Source: Antennarius striatus (Eukaryota > Chordata > Actinopteri > Lophiiformes > Antennariidae). From it: a stretch of DNA of 64,000 bases. The DNA is taken from contig NC_090797.1 in the NCBI RefSeq assembly GCF_040054535.1, forward strand, positions 10,738,501 to 10,802,500. Direction: 5' to 3'. Shown here one piece after another: positions 24,081 to 38,200 of the stretch (position 1 is the first letter of the stretch; each line of letters begins with the position of its first letter). Under the pieces are notes generated by a model that had not been told where the DNA came from, did no database searches, and saw only the letters and a list, made by a program, of their open reading frames with translations. A program made the position numbers and the translations under genes.

Positions 24081-25105
24081 ATGTTAGGTCTGTAAGGCTT
24101 TAAAGGCTTAAAACACCTCAAAACACAAGAAAATGTGAATGCCGTCCGTGGTGACCAAGGGAGGGGGCACCATAGATGAAGGGTGGAGTCCTGCCTGATC
24201 TAACGCCTGCCAGGCAGTACTTATTATAGCCTTATTTGTGTTTCAGAAACTGAACTGATGTTGCCAAGACGTTATTCAAGACTCTGACTGAGTCCCCACA
24301 CAGAGGCTGCTGCCATCCAGTCTGGAAAACATTTGAAAATCTTTATTATGAAAAGAGTGCAGCAGAGATGCCTGTCCTCGTGCTGGGGGGCGGGGGCGAT
24401 AGCTCCGTTTTCCATCTGGAGCTGAATCAGTGTGGGAGGACGTGTGCACATTTTCCGCACAACAAAACCAATGATAAAAGAGTAAATGAAGAAAGACAAA
24501 CGGCTGCAGTCACTCTTCTGGGTGGGCCTTCATGCACATGACATATTTAGCCTGTGAGGGATTATTTTTGTATTTCCCAAGTGTTTCTGAGTTCGATTGA
24601 TATATTGACTGTTAAAAATCAGTCATCTTCATCCGCTTTCATATGAGGTTTTTCTCTACATCTGCAGTTTGTGCAATATTTTTGTGTTTTTAAACCTTTT
24701 CTAATTAAATGATGTGAAGAAGTTGTAATGAATCACAACCGTTCAACAACTGCGTGTTAATAGAATGTCGCCTCCACAAACAAGAGTTCAAGGAGGTTAT
24801 GGGCCAGATGCCCTTCTTTATATATGGCAGGATAAGTCAAAATGTTTTCAATTCTCCTTAAATTTTGTGCCGATAGATGCTGAGCAGAGGATCAGGTGAA
24901 TATATCCAGAGGTGTGTTTTTGGAAGGATGGAAACATATAAAATGTATTTTTAAAAGCCCTTCTATCTCGACATCACGACCTGCTGAAATCTGATTAGCA
25001 GTATGATGATGATATTTCTCATATCTCAAACGTTATTGTCATGTCAAGCCAATCAGGAAGAACTGGGTGGATCAATGCATCATAGTCATTCCTTGATCCA
25101 TTTTC
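24081..25105. other. Intergenic, no gene seen
   Basis: Unique sequence with no coding evidence. A GC-rich spot near 24383-24400 is a short G run. Confidence 0.5.
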
Positions 25106-25320
25106 AGTATTCTCTCATTCATTCATTTCCTTGAAGTAAACTTCTCGTCTCTACCTGCTTATCCTAATCCAAGGTTTACGTTGGAGCCAATCCCAGCTGA
25201 CATCGGCGGGAGGCGGGGTACACCTGGATAGTAGAACATAGAAGGACCAAAACCCACTCACACTCTTACATATGGATAATTTACACAGACCAATTCTCCT
25301 GAGTTGCACAATGAGAGGAA
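25105..25320 (-). repeat. SINE copy, minus orientation, degenerate
   Basis: It carries segments of the same family as the copy at 58190-58640, reverse-complemented: a CATTCATTC tail remnant, GAGCCAATCCCAGCTGACAT, GCGGGGTACACCTGGAT, then the CACTCACACTCTTACATATGG and ATAATTTACA portions. The promoter head is missing. Confidence 0.65.
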
Positions 25321-28300
25321 ACTCTGCTGTCCTAGTACTCTCTTATTTCTTTTTAAATAAAAGAAACAAAAAACATTTTGTATGGCAGCAATTACCAAGA
25401 AACTTTTGGTAAAAATGTGAAACTCCGTCACTCAGCTATTCTCCAGACTTCAGGCTACAAGCTTTGCCTGTGCAAACATCCTGCCAAAGCAGCCCATTCA
25501 AGATGAACCAACATCACAGCCAAGTGTAGATCATAGAGATACTAATCGCAAACTGAAAGTTAATTTCTGCAGCCTGGAGGACAATTTCTCAGTGGAAAAA
25601 AGTGAAAATCTTTACTTTTGCCACCGTGTTGTTGTGCAAACAGTTTATTCAACACAGCAGTGAGACGTGGCTGGGTGAGTTTTACACGAGGGTAAGTTTT
25701 TGGATCTTCACAAGACTGGCAGTAGATCCTCAGTGCACTCCTTTTTTTTGCAGACTTATTAAAGGATAAAACAAGCTGCATTTTTATTTTAATGTGTTTA
25801 ATGTTTTTTCATTGGCCCTCATTAATGTGTAAAAAAATTAAAAATGGGGAAGGATGACACGACAATGCCTCTATTGGCTTGTACTGATTCACTTTGATTC
25901 CACAAACAAATTCACTAATCATAATGTTTGTCATGTTCTATTCTTCATTAATGGCATTTTCAGGCAACACAACACGGCTGGAAGTTGATTTAAAGTCGCG
26001 TTTGATCATTTTTATAACTGACTGATTGGAATCCATGAACAACAATAAAGAATAAGATTAACTTCCTGCAGGTTGAGCCACAATACGACATAATAACGAC
26101 CATTAGTCTAAATAGTGTCCTTAGGTTTCACCCCATTGACAAGAATAAAACTAACAATCAGGTTCTTGCTATACAAGATAGAATATTTCATCTCCTTCAG
26201 GCCAGAAACTTCAGCATAGCTTACAAAAGCTCTTTTCAGTCGAACAATTCGCTATAGCTGCTGAGTTTCAAAGAGAGAATGAAAAAGATGGACTGTCCAT
26301 CAACGCCTCAGCAGCCTTTCTGGGTAGATATGTGTGTTGATCAGGTTCAGACAACTCTGGTCTGGGAAAATGTGGGAAACCCCCCCCCCCCTCGTCACTG
26401 ATCTTCTCCTATGCCGCCGACTGATGTTGTAATTTCTCACTGAAACCTTAACCAAACAATAAATATTCAACAGCTCACTTGTCCTAAATAGCAATGCTGT
26501 TTGCACAACACTGCTTGCCAGAACACGCTCGCAGGGCTCACTGTGTGGTGGTGTTGGGTTTTGATAGTCAAACACAGGTTTTTACCTACAGCAATGCAAC
26601 ATTGGGTTTTTCTCTTGGCTCATAAACAGGCGAGATGCCTTCGTCTTCAGCACACAACCTTTTCATGTCTGTCTGAGCACTTTGTTGGAGTTTAAAATCC
26701 CCAGAATCCTGGATCCACTTGAGGAAAAATCTCAAGCCATTGAGCCAAGATTAAATTCATCACATGTGAAAGGACTGGCCATATTGTAATCCTTAATGAC
26801 TGCGTGGCACATTTGAAGAAAGTATGAGTTAATTGCTATGACATTCCAGCCAAAGTATAAACTGCGGCCACCGAAGCGTTCCTTCCCAGAGAAGTTATTG
26901 AAAATCAGAGCGAGATGCAGGACAATAATCAGTACAAGATGAAGCTTTTTGTTTGGAAGTGTTGCTCCTCTCAGTGGGATTAAATGCAGCACAGCAGGTT
27001 TCACAAACACCATTTGGCGGCTCTGGGTCTCAGTAAATAGTGGAGAGGTTAACTTATGAAAACACTCACACCCTGTTATCAGATTGAGTCTCAACAAAGA
27101 GCTCTCAGCATCAACAAAGGAGGAGATATTTCTTCTTTTTTAAAAGAAAGATGCTCGATTAGCGCTGGGGCATGTTAGTCTTTCTTTTCTCACCCCGCCC
27201 CCCTCTTCCTTCTCATTCCTTCCTTTGCTTTCAATTGTTTGAGCTGTCGACAGCAGGCTTGGCCTGAAATGAAAAACCCTTAGTGTTTGTTTGCTCCTTG
27301 TCAGCACAAGACTTTTCCCATCATTGTCAGGGACAGCATCGTTCACGCCGTTTTGAAACTGCATTCAGCGGGGCGGGCAGGGGGGGGGGGGGGTGACAGA
27401 CAGGCAGGGAGCGCTATATGATGAAAAAAAGGGATTTAAACTCTTCAACCTTGTGAGAAAAGGTGTGTTTTCACTTTTTGCTTTGATGTAACACACATTT
27501 ATATCAATAAAAATTTAGATTATACATAACCACATGTTATGTATTTGTATAACATATGTTCTGATGGTAATTCTGGGAAGTTTAGTAAATAAGTTTCTAC
27601 TTTTTGTGCCATATTTCTTTCATTTGCACACCAGCAGTGTAAACATGGGTGTAAAAAGACAGGTTTCTGTGTATTTACGTTGGTCTTTTGGTCCTGAGAC
27701 AAGGGTCAGACACGCAATGTGCTTGACCCAGGAGAGTCTGAAGTGCTGATTCTCAAAGAGGTCAAAGGTCATCTGGAGACAGAGTCTAAGAGCGTTAGAT
27801 CGACCGGTTTTAAATTTGACACATCTGCCCGCTTTGAAACAGATATCTTTAAATAAAAAGCATTCTGTATTCGCCGCAGTTTATTCCCTTATCACCCTTT
27901 TCATTCATATATGTTTGCAGGTTCCAGTGTTAACGTTGATAACGACAGATAAACAATTTCTTTTTAAATGTTATTCTGTTTCCTGTTAGTGTCTCTTTTA
28001 AATCCAGCTCTCATCAGCTGCTGCCAGATGTGTGTACCATAATCTCTATTCCTACTGGCTGTAAGGAATTTTAGGTATGCGTTAGTAACCAACCTAGGAG
28101 GAAGAAAACACTCGGAGCAAAAAGTGTAACGAGAATTTAGGAGAAAAGTTGCACTTTTCTTCTCTCAGATTTGATAATAAAACAACTTTGTGAGATAAAG
28201 ACCTGATGAAACGAAAGTTTAGCAGATTTGTCAAGTTTCATTTACGGATCTTGATTTATTGATAATAAAACAATAAATCACACATAGCAGTATAGCCCAC

Positions 28301-31300
28301 GCCTACGTGAAGGAAGTCCTACACATCTGTTTAGTTTGTGTGATTCAGCTCCACCCTCTTTAAAGCGTCATGGAAATCTGTGCGACTGACTTTTTTCTAA
28401 GGAGGAAAAATGTTCAAATAAATGTTTGATCTCTTTTTCAAAAGTCCTCCTCCTGACTATTCTCTGTGGTCCTCTTTTTCACGTAAAACCTTTTTCTTTT
28501 TTCACTTGTGTTTTCAGAACTCCCCTCTCTGTTCGTGTCTGCGTTCATGTCCACTCCGACAGGGCTTTCCAGATGCTGTCAGCAGCCTCAAACAAATTGA
28601 AGAGATAATTGTAGGCTGCCAGCAACAGCAGCAACCAGCCAACATGTCACTGTGCTCTCTGGATACAACCGGAGGGACACAACCGGGCCGGAGCATCAGC
28701 AAGTGTTGACAGAATGAGAAGAAACCACCTGGACTTAAACTAAATTTGAAAAGTTGTCTTTTTTCTCTCTCTCTCTCATCTGGTTTGTCAAGAAATCCCT
28801 GAGGGGTCAAGGCTCCACCAGGCTGGACTCATCCAAGTCGAGTGTTTGACTTTTGCTAAGAGCTGACAACAATTACCGCCTTATTGGCAATTTGTTTGAG
28901 ATTATTTATGAGGTGTTCGACGTTGAAACCACAAGTTTTACTAAATTTAGTCTGAATGTGATTATTGTGCTGTAATAAATGGATATTGGGTACTTCATCA
29001 AATTTATAATGACATTTTTTAAGGCAGGTCTCAGCCTCACATGAAGATGTATCTGGATGGTTTGGTGTTGCTTTCAGTTCTACACAGAATGCATTCTTGA
29101 GAATAAGTAAACTGATAATAAGTCAAGCTGTAAAAGTAAAACAAAGATTGGTTTAAGTGTCCCAGGTGCAAGGAAACAGCTCGCCTCTGGCAGTCTGTCG
29201 GCAGCGTAAGAGCTCATTAATCTGTACTCATCACTACATGCCAAACACAACTTCAGAAAGCTCCGAAATGTACAAACGTCACTGTGAAGTCAATATATTC
29301 AAAAGGTTACGTTCACACTTTTTTTTGAACGTGACATTAATTCAGACTTCTTTTCCTAAATGTGAACGATTTCAGTCTTTTTACCTCAAAAAACACAAGA
29401 TTTAAAGATTATAATAGGGATACATGAAATTATTAGTAAAATACTCTGATTATGCAGCAGGTTTATTATACCTGTGAAAACATTTTACATAAAGTTGTAC
29501 AGTATAGAAATAAGTAGACTATAATAAAAAAAAAATCAAACAAACAAGTGAATTAAAATGACACCCTTTGCAGTGAACTTTAACTTATTATACTCATCTG
29601 AATTATTAACACATGCACCACATTATCATCATGAATAAAAGAGATGCAGTCATTCTTTCCTTACTTTGCTTGTTGTGGTAATACAACTGTGTTGATGGTG
29701 CGTTGGCTCTTTAGGCTGAGGACAAGTTGAAAAAAGGGATTTGATGGAAATGTTTTACCATTTATCTTTTAAATTCACGTCCCCATGTCTCCACCTCTTT
29801 GCTGCGGTCCCCTGAATTTGACTTTGTCCATCACTGGAAGGGAAGACATGGACGTGAGCGTGCTCAGTGGGAGAAAAGGAACCCGATCTGACACACATAA
29901 CCACATTCATCAGAAATCAGATATACATCTGGTTTAGGTCCACATTTACAGTAAAAACCCACATGAACATTACAAGCCCAGTAGATATACGGCTAACTAA
30001 CTCCAGTGTGAACATGTCTGTCCTGCTGTTTCAGAGCAAAACCCAGACATCCAGATTGATTTGGAGTTCAGTGTCTTCCCCAGAGACATTTGATGGTGAG
30101 GACAGGCTGAGACCGACTCTGTGGTGATAATGATGTACTCATTAGTTAGCTCTAGACGAAGTGGTTGGGCATCCAGGAATCTTTATTTTGTATTAGTTGA
30201 TTAAACCCAACTGCAAAATTCTTTTCTGCAAACTCTAGAAATGCATCTTCTTGAACGACTCCATCAGATTCTGTCATCTCAAGAGGCTGAAACAATCAGC
30301 TGTCCACCTCCAACTGGCCTCGTCTCTCGTGTGTTCAACCTGGTGGAGGTGAAGATACTCTGGACGTACCGACAGACTTCCTTCGATGCCTCAGACACTG
30401 ATTCACAGCCCACTCTCCCTCTCAGTTGTTACGGTTGCGTTTTTTACAGGCTTGGGGGGTGTTTCTGCCATTCACACACGCAGACATCCTGACTGATTTA
30501 GCCCTTTAGATTTGTGTGGAATTAGTCACAGTGTAGCGCCGGCTGGGTCAGCGGGGAGTTTGAGACATTGTTGGGAAAGAGAAAGCCTGGAGTAGGCAGA
30601 CTTTTTCTTCTTTCTGGTTTTACGACCCCTCAGGTTTCCACCTGCGCTGACACGGCTGAGACTTTACAATAGTCCTGAAAGAGTTACAAGCAGCCGAATA
30701 GAAATTCCAGGCTTTTTTCTTTCTCTTTTACCTCCTTTCTTTTTTTTTTTCCTTCTCTCTTTTACTGGAAGGGTGGGGTGGGGATGGGGGCTCAGTTATT
30801 GTGGAACATTTGTCAAGCAGCCAGTTGCACAGGCTGAGCCAACTGGTGATTTATGGCAACATCTGCACGATGCAAAGCCCTTGTATATGCTTTTAATCAT
30901 ACAAAGAGCGCTGGCTGGATTGGGGATTGAAAAGAGATGGTCTGATGGGGGTCTGATGGGGGTCTGATGGCGTTTACAGCGTCCGTGCTGGGATTTCGCA
31001 CCGATGGCAAGTCGTGTGAACACATTATATGACCGTGGGATTCCTGCAGCTCGGTGCTTATAAGCAGAAGTTGGCCTCAGCTTGTTGTTTGTTTGCACTG
31101 AATGAATAAAATGATATGATATGGTCCCGAAAAAAAAAAAATATTGGTGAGCCTGAAGATAATCTGTAAATAATGGAAAACACAAATCTTTGGCTGGGAG
31201 AGCAAAGCAGCGAAGACTAGGGTGGATTTGTCTATCAACAGTTTAGATGTTGTACCCGAAGTGTGTGAGACCTCACATGCTGAAACGTGGGCTGAAATCT

Positions 31301-31340
31301 GCATGTTAATACTGACAAAGCTTATCTAATGGTAAAATAA
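25321..31340. other. Intergenic, no gene seen
   Basis: Unique sequence with poly(C) at 26380-26391 and poly(G) at 27380-27393. I checked the longer frames (26732-27097, 28422-28709, 30796-31185). They lack domain motifs, overlap antisense frames and cannot be joined into a gene. A non-coding RNA cannot be excluded. Confidence 0.45.
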
Positions 31341-31560
31341 GCTGAGTAGCCATAGAAGTCAGACAGCAATCCTCCAGTAGATTTCCTGAGCTTCATAACA
31401 GAGGAATTGTAATTTCTGCAAGCTGCCTACAGCTATTTAATATAATAACCATCTGTCTGCATGTCACCACATCTGGCAATAATGAAAGCAAATTGGCTAC
31501 AAAGTTCTGAGTGTCTGGCAATGAGATAAGGCCACAGCATGCTAAATTCATTTCCTCAGC
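31340..31560. promoter_or_regulatory. Candidate conserved non-coding element E
   Basis: Evenly composed, repeat-free block with paired TCTGGCAATAATGA-type and TCTGGCAATGAGA-type segments (about 31471-31484 and 31513-31525) that partly repeat each other. Regulatory function is inference. Confidence 0.25.
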
Positions 31561-32580
31561 TCAGTTTCTGGGGTGTGGAGAGCACAGATAGCCCGAGGAG
31601 CAGACCCTGGATCAGCATTGTCAGTGTGTAATGTGAACACTACAGCGTCAGAGATTGGAGATACGATGGTGATTTGAGAGCAGGGGTGGGGGTGGGGGGG
31701 GGGTAGCGGACTCCATCGGTTGGCTGTCAATCACTGATGGTCTGGAGGAATAGTCATGTCCCTGGCTAGTTTTTTCTGGATTCGGAATCAAAGTGGGGAA
31801 ATTATTCCGCAATCTGGCCAGTGTCTGTGTGCCCCTGCCCCCACCCGCCCCCACCCCCGAGGATGGAAATGTGGAGGCTGTCCCTGGATCCGCAGCATCT
31901 TTTAAAAATGGAAACCGACGCCTCACCGACTGGTTAGGCCACAAAATTGTTTTTTGGCTGCAACAATTTCTTTTACGGAGTAAATAAATCCACCCGCTTA
32001 ATTGTGACATGCATAGTTTAGTGAAGTGCAAAACGGTCTCACTTTTTTGTGCAAAAGGTTTGAATCCATCAAAACCAGCTGCTCAGCACTGAAAAGGGGA
32101 GGGAATCGTCGTCCCACATTTGCTATTAAGTGACCTTGAGCAAGGCAGTTCAAAGAAATTCCCCCTCAGATCCTCTTACACGGTAAACAATCACCAGCCT
32201 GACTCTTCATCTCAGTCCAGGAGTCAGTCTGGAGTAAAACAAAATACTGAATCTGTTTTCCTGCAATCCTTCCTTCTTCTTAAAACAGATTTTTTTTTTC
32301 TCATGACAACTCCTATAATAATTGTTAACTCGTTACACCAAACTTCAGTGTATGTAATGGTGGATTTTTAGTTTGTTTTTCTGTCTGTCTAATGAAATCA
32401 TATTCTAGCCTTTTGTAACACATATCAAGGACAAAAAGTAGAATTAATGGATCAAATTTATTAAAAAAAAACTAAAAATTAAAAACAATACAAATCTTAC
32501 AAACCCCAAATAAGATCCATAACGCTAAATATCAGAGAATAAATAAAAAAAAACACGGAAAGATCAAGAAACGAAACAAA
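31561..32580. other. Intergenic, no gene seen
   Basis: Contains a purine-rich G tract near 31681-31706 and a C-rich tract near 31832-31858. No gene signal. Confidence 0.5.
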
Positions 32581-32584
32581 ACTC

Positions 32585-32705
32585 TTTCATCCATTCATTG
32601 TCAAATACCCGCTTCATCCTCTGTCACTGGTTGTGGGGTGCTAGAGCCTATCCCTGGGGGCAGGAGGAAGGGTACACTCCAGGTGCGATGCCAGCGCACT
32701 GCAGA
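32585..32705 (-). repeat. SINE 3'-end fragment, minus orientation
   Basis: CATCCATTCATTGTC, CCGCTTCATCCTCTGTCAC, GGGGTGCTAGAGCCTATCCC and GGGTACACTCCAGG are, in this order, the reverse complement of the 3' part of the family seen at 58190-58640. It is truncated after about 120 bp. Confidence 0.7.
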
Positions 32706-34090
32706 GCACAAAACAAAACAATGAGCTCAATATTACACTACTTTGATCAAAATAAATTATAAATGTATGTGTCTTGAAAAAAAGCTCTTCTTCAACCAAC
32801 AGCTGACTGAAATATTAGTAGCTTCTAAAAAGCTGTTTTCTTTAAGGATCCATCATCAGCTAATCCCACATCCCCCAAACAAAGATCTTAATGCACCAGA
32901 TAATGTAATATGTCAGTCCTGTAAACATCATCACAATACAGGAAGAGTGATCAGATCACTCCTACGTCTCACTTCAGGTTCAGGTTATTGTGGGTCAGAT
33001 TTTAACCTGATTTAACTTTGCGCTGAGATCAGGCTGTTGATGATCAGCCAGCAGTGGACCGGTTCTCCTACATTGCCTCACCAGCAGCAGCAGCAGCAGC
33101 AGCAGCTGTTTCCCAGGTGTCTGGATGTGTGTGGCTCCACCATCTTGTCTTAATCGCAGCCTCCTCAAAGAACTGGCAAGACTTCCAACAAACCCCTTCA
33201 TTCCTTTACGGTGGGGTAAAGCACAGAAACCAGAGTGGCACAGCCAACAGCCAGGTGTACTTTAACATTAGTCAGCCTGAAGGATGGGACTGAAATCTCA
33301 AGTCAACAAATCTCATCATTAACATTTCCATACACAAACAGAGTGTGAGTGATCATCCAAACAAAGAGGTTTAGGGCGTGAATGATCGCACCGAGAAGTG
33401 AAGAAGAGCTTTTGACTGGTTTTCACTCCACTTCTGCTACATTAAACAGTGAAACAACTGCTGTTGAATAGGGGATCCGGCTAAATTCCCCCCTCCGAGC
33501 TGCCGGCACCGCCACCGTGATTCTGCCGTTTCGTAAACAGAACTCCACCGTGGCAGGCAGATGCTTTCCAAGTGCAAGTTTCAACAGCTATCCTGGTGCA
33601 CAAGCACACCTTTTTCCCTCGTGTTGAAGAGGAGAGGCTTGAAACAACAAACCGCCAGAAGAGGAGGTCTAAAGGGGGGAGTTAGGGGGAGATGAGTCAT
33701 CAAGCAAATAGAGTGAGTCGAGTTTAGGCTGAAATGTATTGTGTCATAGTGCAGGTTTAATATACCTATTATTATATTACCTAATTAGATATCATTTAAT
33801 TATGTGGATAATTTTGAAAGAGCAAATTATTAATGAAAGCAATATGTGGATCGGATGAGCCTTAAATCCACGCTGCTGTTCCAGATCCATCCTGATGAAA
33901 AAACAAAAGGGGGTGGGGGGGGGACTTGAGAACAAGACCCCACATGTAGATCAGTTAAAAAATTAATATTGTGGTGAATCAAGATTATATACATATGAGA
34001 TGAGGAACAGCAGTTGTTCTGAATTAAAACGTAGTAACAACAGTTAAAGTTGTGATTCTTAATGTAATACTTGCATGTCTGCTTAGACTC
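32706..34090. other. Intergenic, with a short (CAG)n
   Basis: A (CAG)8-type triplet run lies at 33082-33107, and a G run near 33909-33923. The frames across the triplet (poly-Ala on plus, poly-Leu on minus) are repeat artefacts. Confidence 0.55.
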
Positions 34091-34094
34091 TAAC

Positions 34095-34259
34095 TACAGT
34101 ATTTTCTGCACTATAAGGCGCACTGGATATATAAGGTGCACCTTCAACGAATGGCCTATTTTAAAACCTTTTTGTATATAAGGCGCATTGGATTATAAGG
34201 CACATTGTCAGACAAATTAAAGACTTTCAGGTGCGCCTCATAGAGCGGAAAATACTGTA
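34095..34259. mobile_element. Palindromic MITE, copy 1
   Basis: About 165 bp bounded by inverted ends TACAGTATTTTCTGCACTAT and the complementary GCGGAAAATACTGTA. Internal ATAAGGCGCAC/GTGCGCC repeats make most of the element self-complementary. It is non-coding. Related copies lie at 40968, 44288 and 51697. Confidence 0.85.
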
Positions 34260-34454
34260 CTTAACAGTTCTTTCTGCCTGTTACCAAACTAGTTATGTTA
34301 ATGAGTGAGGATGTTTAGACCTCCTGACATTACTAGTATTCCTCCTATGTGTAGTCTCTCAGCCTGTACTAGTCCCACTAGTAGTATTTCAGGTTGTATT
34401 AATAGCTGGGACAGTCCTACTTGTAGTTAAGTATATTGCAGGTTTGTAACCCCT

Positions 34455-34500
34455 CCACACACACACACACACACACACACGCGCGCTTGCACACACACAC
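34455..34500. repeat. (CA)n microsatellite with a CG-rich break
   Basis: CA dinucleotides are interrupted by GCGCGCTTG near 34481-34489. Confidence 0.9.
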
Positions 34501-34869
34501 GGCTGTGAGTCTGGGTTTTAATATAAATGACATAAACTAACATGTCAAATAACTTCAAATCACCCAACGACTCTGCTGGACGTTGATTTACTTTTTTTTT
34601 TAATTATAGCCGGTCTGGCGTGGAACCAGATTGTGATAGTAAACAGTTAACTGTCCTCTCCATCTTCGTGTGTCTCTCGGTGGGGGGGCTGACTGATGAG
34701 AGACCTGGAACGTCCTTGGCGGTCTGTGGTTCTGCTCTGAAATGTCGGTGTACAATAAAACACCTGCACCTTATTTTCTTTATCTCAAATACATGTCCTG
34801 TACAGAAACCGCCGTAATAACACTGAGGATTTGCAGCGCCGGTGTGAACGTAGCAGCAGACGTTTTTTT

Positions 34870-35244
34870 TTTCTTCAAATTTTATTGTTTACAGCTGTGC
34901 AAAACACTGCTTCATTCAAAGCTGGATTAACTGACTAGGCAGGGCTGCAAAATACTCGTACACAAAAGGTAAGCAAAAATAATGGAATCTGTTTATGTAC
35001 AATTTACAAAATAGAATAAACTTTATATAAAATTGTATATAATCATCTATATCATTTAAATGAAGCGGCGTCCTCAAAGAACAGTTGATAATGTGCTCCT
35101 TTTCACTTTTCTCTTAGGAGCGTCATAGTCCGTACATTCACTCATTGCACATTTGAGGAGTCCTTTATCGCAAAAAAGTGTCGATTCAGTGAGGTAGAAA
35201 TATTCAGTTTTGGTCCTCTTCATGAAAAAACAAAAGTCGCACAA
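34870..35244 (-). other. lrig3: lrig3 3' UTR and poly(A) signal
   Basis: Minus-strand sequence after the lrig3 TAG (35245-35247). AATAAA occurs at 34881-34886 (TTTATT on plus), followed by a run that reads as A on the minus strand. The UTR is about 370 nt if this signal is used. Confidence 0.6.
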
Positions 35245-38200
35245 CTAAGTGCTCGTTCTGCGTTGTAGGATGGGACCAGTCCTCCTGTCCGATGGCTGCT
35301 CGGAAACGCCGTTGCTCTGCTCCGACTGCGAGTCCTTGTTTTGACTGCTGTCTTCTTGGTCTGACTCGGTGTCTCCAGCGGCGTAAGGATTCTCACACAG
35401 CGTGATTTCATTACGTGTCACTGACGGCGGTCCCAGCCCTGTGTTTAAGTTGTTATGAGGCCTCCAGGGAGCTTTCCCAAATGTTCCTGAGAAAGAGACG
35501 CACAAAAAGTTAGAGAACTCAATCTCTGACTGTTCAGGACGAATAGATAGCTAGATGGATGACCTACCCATGAAGGTGTTGTGAGGGGAAACACACTCAT
35601 GAGGCCTCCCGTAGTCATTGGCTTCTACTTCCTCCATGGATGGTCTACGGTCAACCTGCTGGTGGGACAAGCCGTGATGAAGACTGGCGTTGGGCAGCTG
35701 CATCAGGACTGTAGAGGAGCAGACGTCAAAATTTTCTGACAGGAAGTAGTCCCTCATTTTAGGTCGGGTCAGACTGCCACTGTAGGACTCAATGCAGACG
35801 GGCCTTTGGTCCACAGAACAGCCTGAAGTCAAAACAATGGAAATTATTCATTCCATGTAAGAAAGAAAGTGTGACTGGAACTATATTGATCAAACAATTA
35901 CAGTGACAGACCTGTGAAGACTTCTGATGGATCTGTGGCGTACAGGTTGTCTCTGCGAAGCAGCGAACCGATTGGGCCTTGATAATGGCAGAGCAAAGGA
36001 TCGATGGCCGCCTCGATATCCGCTTCACTTCCTGTGTCAAGTTGACAGAGACCTATGAAGGAAGAGTATCTGGTAAGAAAATAAACAAAGCCGTGGAAGT
36101 ATTTAATCTGAAGAGCCAACAGAAGACGTTTTACCGTTCATGTCTTTAGCTTGCAGGTAGAAGCCGCTAATGGAGGAAGCCATGTACTGATGGCTGCTGC
36201 CGCTTTCTGATGGGATGTAGCCGTCCTGCCGATCAGCGAGTGTACCCTGGGATGACAAGTAGCTGGGAATGTCTGCGGGAATGTTGGTCTCATCTGGAGA
36301 AGTAGGATATATAATAAACATCGGTTTTTATAGTTTGATCACTGATAATGTGGATAGAAGAAGAGTTTCTACAACTCTTGAACTGTTCACCTCAATAAAC
36401 TATAAAACGGCACGGTGAACCAACCTGTGTTAGTGACACTGCAGTCCTCATTGCGTCGCCGGGTGTGGTAAATGATGACCACCCAAACCAGCGATGTGCC
36501 CACCACGCAGCACACCACAGCAATAATGACAATTCCCACTGTGGTCCACCCATCATCCTCTGCTCCTGCCCCACCCACGATGCCGACTCCAACGTTGCCC
36601 TGCACTCCGGAGTCACAGTTAGGATTCGGTATGACCACCAGCCTGACGTTTCCTCTCTCTGTGCCCAGCGCGTTGGACATCTCGCACGTGTACTTCCCCG
36701 CGTCGGCCTCTGCGGCATCAACAATGATGAGGAGCTGGTTGGCGGCTGCGAAGAAGTGACGCTCCGTCACTATCAGTGGGCTCTCATCTTTGGTCCAGTT
36801 GAGTCGTGGGGGAGGGCTGCCGCCAGCTATACACTGCAGGACGGCGGTTTCGCCCTTGGCGACGGTGCGGTCCATGAGTGGTCGCAGGAAGGAGGGCGTT
36901 TCTGGGAAAAGAGGCACAATAGAAAGAAACGTTAGCGTGATAGTGAAGTAATGAGTTTGTTTGTTCTTCATACAAGCCTTTGAGTCTAAACTGGGGGGGG
37001 GGGGCATTCTCACCCAGAACAGTTAGCGTAGCGTTTGCTGAAATCGCCCCAGCTGTGTTCTGAGCCGTGCAGCTGTAAACGCCGATGTCCTCGGTTTTGA
37101 CGTCCACGATGAAAAACACATCGTCCTCCGGCATGACGTGCATGCGGCGTTCACGGGCCGCGGGGAAATCCGTGCCTCCGTCTTTCTGCCAGGCGATCTG
37201 TGGGGAAGGGTGACCAACGGCGGCACATTCTAGCCTGGCTGTTGCTCCGGCGCGGATGCTCAGGTCCATCGGCATCTTGGTGAAGGATGGGAGCACTGGA
37301 AACAGGGGGGAAAAAAAGATTTTGCATAATCCACAAATAATCCACAGTTAGAGATTATTTTTTCATCTTGAACTTACTGTTAACAGTGAGTCTAGCCTTG
37401 GTGGAATACGATGATCCAAAGTGGTTTGAGATAACGCACTGGTACTTTCCTTCACTGGAAAACTCCACATTACGTAGCTGCAGCGTGGTCGTGTACTCCG
37501 TCACCTCCGTTTCACCTCCCACGCCTCCCTGCACACGCAGGTGGGCCTGGTTATGGATCTCTGCATCGTTCTGGACCTCATTGTCTTTCTTCCAGGCGAA
37601 GGTCATGGGAGAGTCGCTGGAGCTCGCCGCCGAGCAGATGAACGTCACGTTGCTGCCCTTGAGGGCCGACTGAGTCTCCGGCTGCACGGTGATTTGAGGC
37701 TTTGGGAAGTCATCTGGAAAGAAAACAAAAAAGGGAGAATTTTAAAACTGGGATGTAACAGAATCCACGCGTTCGGGTCTGGAATGAACAGCAAGGCTGT
37801 GAGGTAAGGCTCCGAAAGGGGGGGGGGGGGGGGTGAAGCAAAAGATTTCCTCAGTAGCTTTACAATGATGTTAACCAGAAAAGCGGTGAATTTAGTACGT
37901 TTCCATAACGGTCCCTTCGTGAGACTCATTAGCTTGTCAGGAGTCAGGGACGGAAACAGTGAACAATCTGGGTCAGTTATTAAATGGAAAAACCTGTCAA
38001 GGATAAATGGCTGGGTTTTTTTTTTAAGGCATCCCAGCGTGTGAATGTAAAGGTGCTAGACCAAGTGAATGCATCACTCACCACACACAAACTCCTCCTG
38101 GCTGACGGCGAACACACTCCTGCTCTTCAGCATCTGCGGGTGGGCGCAGCTGGCGTTGATGTAGGGCAAGAAGGTTTGTTCTGCCACCCAGACGGGAAGC

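Noticed and set aside
28422..28709. 95-aa frame with a short Gln run, possible exon
   Set aside because: No domain, no splice partners and an equally long antisense frame over the same bases.
30796..31185. 129-aa minus-strand frame in the gap
   Set aside because: Composition is not protein-like, there is no recognisable motif, and no promoter or splice structure supports it.
33054..33293. Poly-Ala frame over a CAG run
   Set aside because: Simple triplet repeat; the rest of the frame has no coding character.
36465..36935. 156-aa open frame on the plus strand
   Set aside because: It is exactly antisense to the Ig3/transmembrane exon of lrig3, whose minus-strand reading matches the family throughout.
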